In this document: in pieces, positions 1 through 8,774 of the stretch
Position numbering within the stretch: position 1 is the first letter of the stretch
Layout of the letters: every line of letters starts with the position of its first letter
Origin: Candidatus Hatepunaea meridiana
GTDB lineage: Bacteria > Electryoneota > AABM5-125-24 > Hatepunaeales > Hatepunaeaceae
Length of the DNA: 53,833 nt
NCBI GenBank assembly: GCA_030765125.1
Contig: JAVCDD010000203.1
Span: 1-53,833 of the forward strand
Direction: 5' to 3'
Notes under the pieces: generated by a model
Database searches by the model: none
What the model was told of the DNA's origin: nothing
What the model saw: only the letters and a program-made list of their open reading frames with translations
Position numbers and translations under genes: made by a program

Positions 1-235
1 CATAGCACGGTCAACAGCACGGTTTCAAGTACAGCTTCAGTTCGGTTTCATAGCACGGTCAACAGCACGGTTTCAAGTACAGCTTCAGTTCGGTTTCTTA
101 AGCACGGTCAACAGTACGGTTTCAAGTACAGCTTTCAGCACAGTTTCTTAAGCACGGTCATCGGCACGGTTTCAAGTACAGCTTCAGTTCGGTTTCATAG
201 CACGGTCATCGGCACGGTTTAAAAGACGGTTTTCT
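1..235. repeat. 48-50 bp imperfect tandem repeat, about five copies, cut by the window edge
   Basis: The motif AGCACGGTC starts at positions 4, 52, 101, 151 and 199, giving periods of 48, 49, 50 and 48. Each unit also holds internal sub-repeats of the form AGCACGGT / CAGCACGGTTT / AGTTCGGTTT. Plus-strand frame 1 stays open from the window edge to TAA at 220-222 and would read as a Ser/Thr-rich 16-residue repeat (HSTVNSTVSSTASVRF). The 49- and 50-bp units shift the frame and together restore it. This could be the 3' end of a low-complexity gene, but non-coding satellite DNA is at least as likely. Confidence 0.85.
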
Positions 236-310
236 TTAACATGGGCGAATGTCAATTGTAGAATAATGGGAATTGCAACGGATATACAAAACATCCGATT
301 GTGTCGCGCA

Positions 311-445
311 TCAATTCCCAATTTCTACTTTCAAGATAGGTGATGCTGATTTTGTGGCCTTATCAATGGCTTCTACTGTTTCGTCACCGGGTACCTCGAT
401 GGCAGAAAGCTGTATAGTCTCCACCCGCGTTGAGTTTTCAGGTTT
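311..445 (-). other. Possible remnant of a minus-strand coding sequence
   Basis: On the minus strand 44 codons are open between TAA (446-448) and TGA (311-313). The peptide has a protein-like composition (TRVETIQLSAIEVPGDETVE, then AIDKATKSASPILKVEIGN) but no start codon, and the frame just upstream also reads for about a dozen codons before a stop. No family was recognised. It may be a decayed gene. A competing plus-strand 77-codon frame (273-506, TTG start, no ribosome-binding site) looks less protein-like. Confidence 0.2.
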
Positions 446-556
446 TTATTCAGGCACCATTTCAGCATCACCAGTCAAGAATTGTCACAACTTGAATTCT
501 GGATAAACAAGAATTCAACTGTTTATCATCCTTTCCTTACAATATTGAGCGGCATT

Positions 557-590
557 AACAGCACATAGGTTATGTGCTGTTTTTTTTTCT
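557..590 (+). terminator. Rho-independent terminator-like hairpin
   Basis: AACAGCACATA (557-567) pairs perfectly with TATGTGCTGTT (571-581) across a 3-nt loop, and a run of T follows to 588. The orientation fits a plus-strand transcript coming from the repeat region upstream. No convincing gene precedes it, so what it terminates is unknown. Confidence 0.6.
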
Positions 591-622
591 CTTTTCCTAA
601 CCAAAAGTTAGAGCTCGAAAAT

Positions 623-699
623 AAGGGGACAGTATACATATTTACAAATACTCTTTCAAATAACGACATTCCACAGTAAAATTGGTATACTGTTCCTTG
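623..699. repeat. Inverted repeat with GGGGACAGTATAC arms
   Basis: AAGGGGACAGTATAC (623-637) is repeated in inverted, slightly diverged form as GTATACTGTTCCTTG (685-699), enclosing 47 bp. The mismatches leave G-U pairs in RNA. It resembles a REP or miniature-element palindrome. No transposase is nearby. Confidence 0.5.
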
Positions 700-800
700 T
701 TTTCTGCGCGAACTTTGCACATGTAAAGTTTTATTAAACTGCCTTTCTCACAATATTATCAATTTCGATAGCTATACTCCCTATAATATCACTTACCTTA

Positions 801-829
801 TTGACAGACAGTATACTAATAGTTATATT
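801..829 (+). promoter_or_regulatory. Sigma-70-type promoter for the isocitrate dehydrogenase gene
   Basis: TTGACA (801-806) is followed by a 17-nt spacer and TATATT (824-829). The start codon lies 46 nt downstream. The same box pair recurs before the 31.9-kb transcript and purC, and with a 16-nt spacer before purB. Confidence 0.7.
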
Positions 830-875
830 GATTACGGTTAATAATATCAAATAAATTACTATGGAGAAAACAATA

Positions 876-2195
876 ATGGCAAACTTCGATCGAGTTATAG
901 TTCCGGAAAACGGGACGCCAATAACTATCGAGAACAACGAACTTAAAGTTCCGGATAATCCGATTATTCCGTTTATTCGCGGCGATGGTATCGGTATAGA
1001 CCTTTGGCCTGCTTCACAATTAGTGCTCGATGCCGCAGTCGAGAAAGCTTATGGCGGAAATCGCAAAATCGCCTGGATGAAGATATACGCCGGTGATGAA
1101 GCTGTTGATAAATATGGTGATGGACAGTATCTCCCCGAGGATACAATCAACGCCATCAAGGAATTTATCATCGCAATAAAAGGACCACTAACTACACCTG
1201 TAGGCGGCGGTCACCGCAGTTTAAATGTTTCCCTTCGTCGAATCCTTGACCTCTACGCCTGCGTGCGTCCAGTCAAGTGGTTCAAAGGTGTGCCCTCACC
1301 ATCAGTGCACCCTCACTGGATGGATATTGTCATATTCCGTGAGAATACGGAAGATGTATACTCAGGCATCGAATGGGAACAAGGTACAGATGCTGTTGCC
1401 AAGGTTATCGAATTCATCAATAAAGAGATGGGCAAAAACATCCGTCTCGATTCGGGAATCGGCGTCAAACCTATTTCGATAACAGGTACAAAACGGCTCG
1501 TCCGTAAGGCTATCAAGTACGCTATTGCTGAAGGTCGCAAATCAATTACCTTTATGCACAAAGGCAACATTATGAAGTACACCGAGGGCGCCTTCAAGGA
1601 CTGGGGTTATGAATTAGCCATCGATGAATTTCGTGATTATATCATAACAGAAGCTGAGCTATGGGATGAAGCTATGGCTGAAGACGGCGTTACACCGATT
1701 ACCAAGCCCGGCGCTTTCGCTGAACTGCGCGGTGGCAAACCAGCAGGCGATCCCAACGGCAGGATAATTATCAAGGATCGTATTGCAGACTCGATATTCC
1801 AACAGATTCAAACTCGTACCAATGAGTATGATATTATCGCTACGCCTAACCTGAATGGTGACTATATCTCCGATGCAGCTGCGGCTATGGTTGGTGGACT
1901 CGGAATGGCTCCCGGCGCTAATATCGGTGACTTTATCGGTCTGTTTGAAGCCACACATGGCACGGCTCCTAAATATGCCGGACAGGATAAGGTCAACCCC
2001 GGTTCATTGATGCTCTCCGGTGTGATGATGCTTAATTACCTCGGCTGGCGCGAAGCCGGTGAAATGATAGAGAAAGCCATCAAGCGCACTATCGAAGTCA
2101 AGACGGTTACCTACGACCTGCATCGCCAGATGGAAGGCGCAACCAAAGTCTCGTGCTCTGGTTATGCGGCGGAGATCGTCAAAAATATGGTGTGA
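876..2195 (+). CDS. icd: NADP-dependent isocitrate dehydrogenase
   Basis: Oxidative decarboxylation of isocitrate to 2-oxoglutarate in the TCA cycle; cytoplasmic. The product has 439 residues from ATG 876, chosen over the in-frame ATG at 861 because GGAG (863-866) then lies about 9 nt upstream. Substrate residues match the E. coli enzyme with a constant offset of two: S115, N117, R121, R131, R155 and Y162 (motifs [20 protein letters not shown] and [14 protein letters not shown]). The cofactor loop [12 protein letters not shown] keeps the Lys-Tyr pair typical of the NADP form. The slightly longer length than the 416-residue E. coli protein is ordinary for the family. It is a single-gene unit with its own promoter, followed by a palindromic intergenic region. 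Confidence 0.96.
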   Translation: MANFDRVIVPENGTPITIENNELKVPDNPIIPFIRGDGIGIDLWPASQLVLDAAVEKAYGGNRKIAWMKIYAGDEAVDKYGDGQYLPEDTINAIKEFIIAIKGPLTTPVGGGHRSLNVSLRRILDLYACVRPVKWFKGVPSPSVHPHWMDIVIFRENTEDVYSGIEWEQGTDAVAKVIEFINKEMGKNIRLDSGIGVKPISITGTKRLVRKAIKYAIAEGRKSITFMHKGNIMKYTEGAFKDWGYELAIDEFRDYIITEAELWDEAMAEDGVTPITKPGAFAELRGGKPAGDPNGRIIIKDRIADSIFQQIQTRTNEYDIIATPNLNGDYISDAAAAMVGGLGMAPGANIGDFIGLFEATHGTAPKYAGQDKVNPGSLMLSGVMMLNYLGWREAGEMIEKAIKRTIEVKTVTYDLHRQMEGATKVSCSGYAAEIVKNMV

Positions 2196-2198
2196 TTT

Positions 2199-2411
2199 TT
2201 TTACTGCAGAGGGCGCAGAGAACACAGAGGATTAGAATTTAAAGTTCAGAGTTCAACCTTCAGGTTGTTTTGTAGTTCAGAGTTCGCGCTTTAGCGTGTT
2301 AAAACAACCTGAAGGTTGAACTCTGAACTTAGCATCCCGAAGCATCGGGACGAACTCGGAACTCAGTAATAAAATAATCCTTTGTGTTCTTCGTGCCCTT
2401 CGTCGTGAACA
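2199..2411. repeat. Nested palindromic element with outer arms like GxxExxY-element ends
   Basis: A 30-nt arm (2242-2271) and its exact reverse complement (2301-2330) enclose a second partial unit, AGTTCAGAGTTCGCGCTTTA (from 2274). The TTCAGAGT-CGCGCTT core relates it to the palindromes at 22921 and 47369. Further out, GAACACAGAGGATT (2220-2233) and its near-complement AATCCTTTGTGTTC (2380-2393), which runs into TTCGTGCCCTTCG, form imperfect outer arms resembling the ends of the GxxExxY element at 12861-13301. A small hairpin TCCCGA-AGCA-TCGGGA (2335-2350) lies between. From 2412 to 2626 only a possible promoter is visible. Confidence 0.8.
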
Positions 2412-2558
2412 ATCTACATACAAAATTAGAAGAAGGTCAGACTAAGTATCGGTAAAATTGCACCTGCAGTTACTACTTAATACATCAAATCAAGCTGTAA
2501 ATTGTACTTATTAGAATCCTTTCAAATAATTCACGTCTTCTATATGTCAAAAAGTAAC

Positions 2559-2587
2559 TTGACAGTGTGTATATTTTATATTACTTT
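2559..2587 (+). promoter_or_regulatory. Possible promoter of the TonB receptor gene
   Basis: TTGACA (2559-2564) is followed, after 17 nt, by TACTTT (2582-2587), 40 nt before the chosen ATG. The -10 box is weaker than the TATATT seen at the other promoters of the window. Confidence 0.35.
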
Positions 2588-2626
2588 AATAAGACAGGAA
2601 GTTTAAGAAGGAATCTTGAGGTTATA

Positions 2627-5600
2627 ATGCCAATTGTTACAACTCGCTTAATACGAATTTTCCCAATAATAATCATCTTTATCTGTTTTGCAGCAGGAAT
2701 AACCGTCGCAGGTAATACAGGTAAGCTTACAGGAAAGGTTACAGATAAAGAAACCGGTAAAGGTATTGTCTCTGCAAATATAATTGAAGTAAACAAGGAG
2801 TGGGGTGGTGCTACCGACTTTGATGGTGATTACACTATCATTAACATACCTTCAGGCATATACAGTATTGAGATATCGTGCATTGGTTATCATACCATTA
2901 CTATCACCGATATTGTATTTCATGCAGATATAACGACACCACTGGATATTGAACTTACACCTGATACAATCAAGCTAAAAGAAGTTATTGTCAAGGCGAA
3001 GAGGAAACTCGTTGAAGTGAATGTAACGCAGTCCGAGATACGCTTTGACAAAGGAACCATCATAAGTATACGTCCGGAAGAGGTTGGAACAATTCTTTTT
3101 ATTACTCCCGGTTTCAAACAGGACGAAGACGGGCGTTTTCATGTGCGTGGCAGCCGCGAGGGTGAAGTGGCGATTATTATTGACGGTGTCGATCTTCGCG
3201 ATCCCTTGGTTGCTACCAATTCTTCTGTTTCCTTCGGCGCTGAAAGCGTCGAAGAAATAAACGTTCTTTCCGGTGGTTTCAGCGCGGAATATCCTGGAGC
3301 CGGGGCAATTGTGCAGATAACGACGTCTGAAGGCTCCGCCCGCGGCTATTCTGGTAGACTTGAATATCAGACCGACCGTATTATTGATACTTATTCTTTC
3401 GATACAGACCGTGGTGAGTTTTCGATAGGCGGACCTGTTCCGTATAGTAAAGAATTGCTTGGTAAGCCAGTAACCTTCTATCTTACGACAATTGGAAAAC
3501 TAACCGACACTTACACGCCTTTCGATATTAACCGTTCATCCAGTGATTACATTGGAATCGGCATCAAGCTTCCGGAACGACAGCAAAACTCCTTTCAGAC
3601 TTCTCTTAAACTTGCTTATAAACTAACCGATACTAAGAAATTAACATTAAATTTAACCGAATCCTTCAGTCGATGGGATATATACCCGATGGGTGAAGGC
3701 GGTATAGCGGGAAACTATGGTTATAACTATAAATACAACCTGGAAAACCGTCCCTGGGCGCAGAATAAACGCTTTTCAGGTACACTCACATTCATAAACC
3801 AGTTAAGCCAGAAGACATTTTACGAAATTAAACTCATAACATTCCGCACACATTCATTTGTCCAACCACGCGGCAAGAGCATCGGAGAATTTACACTCCA
3901 GGGAGATATAGAGGATAACTTCATCAATGCCTTTGACGCAAACCGGAACGGAAAATTAGAGTCCGGTGAATATACCGATTCAGACGGTAACGGTTTTATG
4001 GATGGTTATGTTGACTATAACGGGAATTGGATGTTTGACGGTGGTGGAGAAGGTTACGAAGACCTGAATTTGAACGGTCGGTGGGATCGAGGTGAGGACT
4101 GGGTTGATCTTAACGGGAACGGCATCTATGATGCTGCTGAGCCCTGGATAGACGTTGTTAATCCTTTGACTGGTGAGAATAACTTAGGAGTGTTTGATCC
4201 CTGGGATACTTACAATGATCTGAATGGAAATGGTCGCTGGGATCCCGCTGAACCACAATTGCCTGAACACGACTGGAACCGAAACGGAATTTGGGACGGA
4301 GAGAGGTTCATAGACGCCGACGAAAACGGACGATACGATCCCTGGGAACCATGGGATGATATTAATGGCAATTACCTTTGGGATGAAGGCGAACCTTATG
4401 TTGACTCCAACGGTAACGGTAAATTTGATTATTCTGAAGGATATGATGACAAGAATCGGAATGGACAGATAGACCGTCGGGATCTCGTTCGCAATGTGGA
4501 AGATTGGGATTCTTCCGAGCCATATATTGATGGAGACGCCTTTTACGATACAGGTGAGCCGTTCATTGACGAACCTGATCCGATTACCGGCGAATACAAC
4601 GGTCGCAGGGACGAGGGGGAGATTTTCTTTGATCTACCGTCATCGCTGAATCCACAAACAGGCGCTGGTTATTTCTTTATTGGCACGGAAAGGACATTAA
4701 ATGGTCAATACGATGCACCTAACGGTGGTTTTGACGAATATGAACTTTTCACACGTCCGGCTCAATGGAACTTCAGTTCTGATCCATCCCGACCTGTTAT
4801 CTACAACTTTGATGAAGAAGCACGCGGAGAAGATTGGCCTGAAGATATTTATTCATTAATAGTCAGCAAATCTACCTGGATTAACCGAAGCCTGCACGAT
4901 ACAGATGTGCCGGTGTTTGACTTTCCTAACAATAATCCAGATGTTGACAAGGAATGGTGGTCTGATTATAATAAAAATGGTCGCTGGGACTCTGATGACG
5001 GGTTCCTTAATAAAGGTGTGTGGGATTATACCGCGTTTTGGCAGGATCGTATTTCTACTGAATATACCCTGAAATTTGACATTCAAAGTCAGGTTACAAA
5101 ACACCACGAGATGAAATCCGGCGCTGAAATTAAATTACGCGACCTGCAGATGCAGATGATTCAGCAACCTGATAAGCCGTATACAGGTGAAGCTGCATTA
5201 CCTGCTGGCAGTCCTTATCCTGATCGAGGTGGTATCCGTGATTTCTATCGATATAAACCCATTGAAGGCGCCGCATACATCCAGGACAAGATGGAGTTCG
5301 AGGGATTGGTTGTTAATGCTGGAATAAGAGGTGATTTCATTCGACATGATCCTGATGTAGTTGATGAATTCCGTGAACGGCTTGAACGCGATGAACCCGG
5401 CGCTATTCTGGCTAAGAAAGGCACCTGGCGAATCAGCCCTCGTCTCGGAATTTCACATCCTATCACCGAACAGGCAAAGCTCTATTTCAATTACGGTCAC
5501 TTTTATCAGGCGCCACAATTCCAGTACTTCTATCGGTCAGCCACTGCTAACTTTGATGCTAATGCCATTATCGGCAATCCTAACCTGGAATACGAAAAAA

Positions 5601-6400
5601 CCGTTCAATATGAATTAGGTGTTAACACACAGATTTCCGAATTTGTGGTTGTTGATATTTCCGGCTACTATAAAGATCAGTATGACCTGATCTCAACATC
5701 TGACGAGCGTTGGAAGAACCTGACACTTGACAGATATGTCAATCTCGATTATGGCAGGATGCGGGGCTTCGAGCTATCAATTGAGAAGCGTCCGTCTCAT
5801 CATTACGCATTGACATTTAACTATGACTTCAGCTATGCCTATGGCAAGGCTTCCGACCAGCACGCCAATCGTGATGATCGTTTGAAGAACGTTCCTTATA
5901 ATTGGGATGAACATCCGCTTAACTGGGACGAAACGCATAAGATTAACGCATACCTGACGGTTCTTTATGCCCAGGGTGAGCATCCGCAATTCCTGTGGCT
6001 GGTGCTGCCGGATGACTGGATGATGACGCTGCAATGGAGCTTCGGTTCAGGTCTTCCTTATACGCCGTCCAGATATTTAACCGGTGAAGAAAACCAGAAC
6101 CTTGTTCTCCCTAATTCATATCGTCGCCCCTGGAATGAAATGACAACGCTGAAATTTGAGAAATACTATACAATTAATCATAAAACAGGAAGCAGGTTAT
6201 TCTTTGGTTTCACTGTAACGAATCTCTTCAATAAGCGAAATATCAATTCTGTTCACACCGCAACCGGCACACCGGACAAAGCGGTGAACCCGCTTGATCC
6301 GGGATATAATCCATTCGAAAACCGCACCGATTTCGATGCCAATCCTCGAAATATCGGATCAAGCAGGAATGTATTATTCAGAATCGGGACGACGTTTTAA
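2627..6400 (+). CDS. TonB-dependent outer-membrane receptor with DxNxNG calcium-binding-type repeats
   Basis: Predicted outer-membrane transporter or receptor of 1257 residues. ATG 2627 is preferred over the upstream frame start because TTGAGG lies at 2614-2619 and a signal peptide (PIIIIFICFAAGITVAG) follows directly. Order: carboxypeptidase-regulatory-like beta-sandwich (about 30-115, GKVTDKETGKGI), TonB plug (about 120-235, with GFKQDEDGRFHVRGSREGEV and IIIDGVDLRDP), then a barrel of roughly 1000 residues ending in Phe. The barrel is interrupted at about 437-620 by at least eleven DxNxNGxxD motifs such as DLNGNGRWD, DWNRNGIWD and DSNGNGKFD, with another near residue 780. These resemble EF-hand or thrombospondin-3 calcium loops. 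It is the first gene of a run that includes exported proteins and a PorV-like protein. Substrate unknown. Confidence 0.88.
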   Translation: MPIVTTRLIRIFPIIIIFICFAAGITVAGNTGKLTGKVTDKETGKGIVSANIIEVNKEWGGATDFDGDYTIINIPSGIYSIEISCIGYHTITITDIVFHADITTPLDIELTPDTIKLKEVIVKAKRKLVEVNVTQSEIRFDKGTIISIRPEEVGTILFITPGFKQDEDGRFHVRGSREGEVAIIIDGVDLRDPLVATNSSVSFGAESVEEINVLSGGFSAEYPGAGAIVQITTSEGSARGYSGRLEYQTDRIIDTYSFDTDRGEFSIGGPVPYSKELLGKPVTFYLTTIGKLTDTYTPFDINRSSSDYIGIGIKLPERQQNSFQTSLKLAYKLTDTKKLTLNLTESFSRWDIYPMGEGGIAGNYGYNYKYNLENRPWAQNKRFSGTLTFINQLSQKTFYEIKLITFRTHSFVQPRGKSIGEFTLQGDIEDNFINAFDANRNGKLESGEYTDSDGNGFMDGYVDYNGNWMFDGGGEGYEDLNLNGRWDRGEDWVDLNGNGIYDAAEPWIDVVNPLTGENNLGVFDPWDTYNDLNGNGRWDPAEPQLPEHDWNRNGIWDGERFIDADENGRYDPWEPWDDINGNYLWDEGEPYVDSNGNGKFDYSEGYDDKNRNGQIDRRDLVRNVEDWDSSEPYIDGDAFYDTGEPFIDEPDPITGEYNGRRDEGEIFFDLPSSLNPQTGAGYFFIGTERTLNGQYDAPNGGFDEYELFTRPAQWNFSSDPSRPVIYNFDEEARGEDWPEDIYSLIVSKSTWINRSLHDTDVPVFDFPNNNPDVDKEWWSDYNKNGRWDSDDGFLNKGVWDYTAFWQDRISTEYTLKFDIQSQVTKHHEMKSGAEIKLRDLQMQMIQQPDKPYTGEAALPAGSPYPDRGGIRDFYRYKPIEGAAYIQDKMEFEGLVVNAGIRGDFIRHDPDVVDEFRERLERDEPGAILAKKGTWRISPRLGISHPITEQAKLYFNYGHFYQAPQFQYFYRSATANFDANAIIGNPNLEYEKTVQYELGVNTQISEFVVVDISGYYKDQYDLISTSDERWKNLTLDRYVNLDYGRMRGFELSIEKRPSHHYALTFNYDFSYAYGKASDQHANRDDRLKNVPYNWDEHPLNWDETHKINAYLTVLYAQGEHPQFLWLVLPDDWMMTLQWSFGSGLPYTPSRYLTGEENQNLVLPNSYRRPWNEMTTLKFEKYYTINHKTGSRLFFGFTVTNLFNKRNINSVHTATGTPDKAVNPLDPGYNPFENRTDFDANPRNIGSSRNVLFRIGTTF

Positions 6401-6404
6401 GAAA

Positions 6405-6505
6405 ATAGCGAATTACGAAATAGCGAATTACGAAATGAGAAAACGAGAAATGCGAAATAGAGAAGTGCGAAGGATGAATATGCGACAGGAGTGTCGCATC
6501 TACTA
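6405..6505. repeat. Short direct repeats and a GCGACA/TGTCGC hairpin
   Basis: GCGAATTACGAAATA occurs twice in tandem from about 6408, with degenerate relatives (GAGAAATGCGAAAT). ATGCGACA-GGAG-TGTCGCAT (6479-6498) is a perfect hairpin followed by CTACTA. The same AGTAGAxGCGACA arrangement is found at 19767-19980, so this is a single-hairpin member of that family. There is no T-run, so it is not called a terminator. Confidence 0.6.
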
Positions 6506-6561
6506 AAAACAAAAAAATCTGCGTAATCTGCGGATAATAATAAAAAACAATCGGAACAAGA

Positions 6562-8547
6562 ATGAAGGATGTTTCTATATTTATACTACTATTATTTCTT
6601 TTAATACTCTTCTCTGGCTGCGATGACAACGGTACTCCTACAATAGTAGAGTTTCGCGGTAATCCTATTAAGGGTTCGATAACAGGTGTGCTTGGGCTCG
6701 GTGGCAGTCCTTATCTCGCTGTTGAAACTCTTATAGTTCCGGCAGGTTCGGAACTGATAATCGAAGCGGGCGTCGAAGTGCGCTTTGAACAAGGTATCCC
6801 CTTTGAGGTTTATGGCAAGATTACAGCCCATGGCACGGAATCAGCCCCCATCACTTTCACTTCCGGTCTGACATATCCTGATAGAGGTGATTGGGATGGT
6901 ATCTGGTTGATAGATTCGGATCCGGCGAGCAGTTTCGAGTATTGCCGTTTCCTATGGAGCGCTAAATACGGTAATCGCTATATCAAGAAAACTGAAAATG
7001 GACAACTTGATAGTACACTCTGGGAATACGGATCTATTACTTGTATCCGAAGCAACCCGACTATCAAACGCAGTTGGTTTCTTGTCGGTGGATTCCATGG
7101 TTTGTATTGCGATACAAGCTCTAATCCAACACTTGAAAACTGTGTGTTCTACGAAAATGCAGGGCACGGTGTTTTTGTTCATCCCACAGCAGATCCGGTT
7201 ATTCGTTATAATATTATTATTGAAAACGGTGACTATGGATTATTCTGCCAGATGGAAGGTGTGGATTCGCGCGCTGATATTCAACTTGATAATAACATCA
7301 TCTGGTCGAATTTCTCCGGTGAATACAATGAGTTGTCACCAGATTTGTTAGGACGTGTGGATCAGGTTAACGGTAACCTTGATAGCTGTGATTATCGTTA
7401 TAACCTTCGTCTGAACCCAGGATTTACTAAGCCGGAAGCTCCAGACTGGGACTTTCACCTTGATCCCTGGTCTGCCGCTATTGATGCAGGACCGGAAGAC
7501 GATAATGTTCAAGACGCAGATGGGACAAGGATAGAGCTTGGGATTTATCCTTATTACTACCGCCCCGGAGAGATCAGACGACTGTTGACCGTTGATCGTC
7601 TGGAGAGCGCACGCAGCCCTTATTATATGAGTTGTGATGTGTATCTACCGGCAGGCAACAACCTTACTATCGAACCCGGTGTTGAAGTGCTTGTTGAAGG
7701 TCTTTTCCGATTTCGGTCAGTCGGCAGGCTTGTTTCAAATGGAACTGCTGATGAGCCGGTGGTTATTAAGTCCGCTCTCGGTGATGATGGCTTAGGGGAT
7801 TGGATAGGTTTGATTTTTGAAGCTGGCGGTGATGAAGGAACGGAATTGCTTTATACTACTATAGCAAATGCGCACATTGGCATTCATTTAAATCAGAGAG
7901 ATGCAATAATCGATCATTGCATTATTGAGAAGTCGGATTCTGTTGCCATTTTTTGCGATGACTATGCAGCGCCGGACATCTTCGATTGCATTATCAGAGA
8001 TAATTCAATTGCTGGAATAATTTGTAAATATAACAGCGCTCCTGAAATTCGCAGGAATATAATCTCAGGTGGGGATGGCTATGGCATCTTTGCGCTCGAA
8101 CATTCAATGCCGATTATCAAAAATAATGCGATTATAAAAACCGCAACAAGCGGATTACGCTTCGAAAATCTCTCCAACGCCACGGTTCACAATAATACAA
8201 TAGCGCTAAACGGTTATTTCGGTATTTTCTGTGAAAACAACTCATCTCCTGACATCAGGAATAATATAATCTATAGGAACGGCACCGAGCTTCGAGGCGG
8301 CATGGGAATAATAGCAGAATTAACTTCCCGACCGGTTATAGAGTACAATTGCTTCTGGGAACACCCGGTAAGCGCTGTTGATATTTCAGAGGATACGACA
8401 TTTTCAGCAACAAACATCCAGGTTGACCCGCAGTTTACAGATGTAGAACGTGGAAATTTCCATCTAAAAACCGGATCCCCTTGCTTAACCGGAGGTGATC
8501 CCAACATTGATCAGGAAATGGGGGCGTACGGAGGCCCAGGTAATTAG
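6562..8547 (+). CDS. Right-handed beta-helix lipoprotein
   Basis: 661 residues, predicted surface or periplasmic lipoprotein: the signal peptide ends in the lipobox LFSGC with Cys19. Two beta-helix halves (about 25-330 and 340-655) each begin with a cap motif, LIVPAGSELIIEAGVEV and LTIEPGVEVLVEG, and continue with NosD/pectate-lyase-like coils rich in NNII, NNTI and IIRDNS turns. It ends MGAYGGPGN, a common end of such helices, with no CTD. No catalytic residues for polysaccharide cleavage are evident, so a binding or structural role is as likely as an enzyme. The TAG stop lies inside the left arm of the following palindrome. Confidence 0.8.
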   Translation: MKDVSIFILLLFLLILFSGCDDNGTPTIVEFRGNPIKGSITGVLGLGGSPYLAVETLIVPAGSELIIEAGVEVRFEQGIPFEVYGKITAHGTESAPITFTSGLTYPDRGDWDGIWLIDSDPASSFEYCRFLWSAKYGNRYIKKTENGQLDSTLWEYGSITCIRSNPTIKRSWFLVGGFHGLYCDTSSNPTLENCVFYENAGHGVFVHPTADPVIRYNIIIENGDYGLFCQMEGVDSRADIQLDNNIIWSNFSGEYNELSPDLLGRVDQVNGNLDSCDYRYNLRLNPGFTKPEAPDWDFHLDPWSAAIDAGPEDDNVQDADGTRIELGIYPYYYRPGEIRRLLTVDRLESARSPYYMSCDVYLPAGNNLTIEPGVEVLVEGLFRFRSVGRLVSNGTADEPVVIKSALGDDGLGDWIGLIFEAGGDEGTELLYTTIANAHIGIHLNQRDAIIDHCIIEKSDSVAIFCDDYAAPDIFDCIIRDNSIAGIICKYNSAPEIRRNIISGGDGYGIFALEHSMPIIKNNAIIKTATSGLRFENLSNATVHNNTIALNGYFGIFCENNSSPDIRNNIIYRNGTELRGGMGIIAELTSRPVIEYNCFWEHPVSAVDISEDTTFSATNIQVDPQFTDVERGNFHLKTGSPCLTGGDPNIDQEMGAYGGPGN

Positions 8548-8695
8548 TGTCTGACCGAAAACCCGCGTTTAACTGGATATTAATCCTCTTTTGTCATTCC
8601 CGCGAAGGCGGGAATCCAGGAGAAACAACAGATTATCTGGATTCCCGCCTTCGCGGGAATGACAAAAGGTGGGCTTTTCGGTCAGACACTAATTA
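8541..8695. repeat. Nested palindrome containing dRS3-like ATTCCC-N8-GGGAAT
   Basis: Outer arms 8541-8564 and 8671-8695 (TAATTAGTGTCTGACCGAAA and complement) differ by a single extra base. Inner arms 8589-8619 and 8637-8667 are 31 nt and perfectly complementary, and include GTCATTCCCGCGAAGGCGGG. The core ATTCCCGCGAAGGCGGGAAT fits the ATTCCC-N8-GGGAAT pattern of Neisseria dRS3 elements and similar repeats in many genomes. The inner unit recurs at 51725-51814. The left outer arm includes the stop codon of the preceding gene. Confidence 0.92.
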
Positions 8696-8774
8696 GTAGA
8701 TTGAACACTTCTGTCTACCAGCGGGCTTTGGAAGGTTTTTACACATCAATCAAGAATGTCTGACCTGCCCGACT

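Noticed and set aside
1-235. CRISPR array
   Set aside because: The whole 48-50 bp unit is repeated, so there are no unique spacers.
273-506. 77-codon plus-strand frame in the 5' region
   Set aside because: It has a TTG start without a ribosome-binding site and odd composition; the opposite strand reads more like protein.
526-937. Minus-strand frames of 64 and 67 codons upstream of icd
   Set aside because: One crosses the terminator hairpin and poly-T run, the other overlaps the icd promoter and start; neither resembles a protein.
8541-8695. CRISPR-like repeat
   Set aside because: There are only two inverted arms and no regularly spaced direct repeats; it is a palindromic element.
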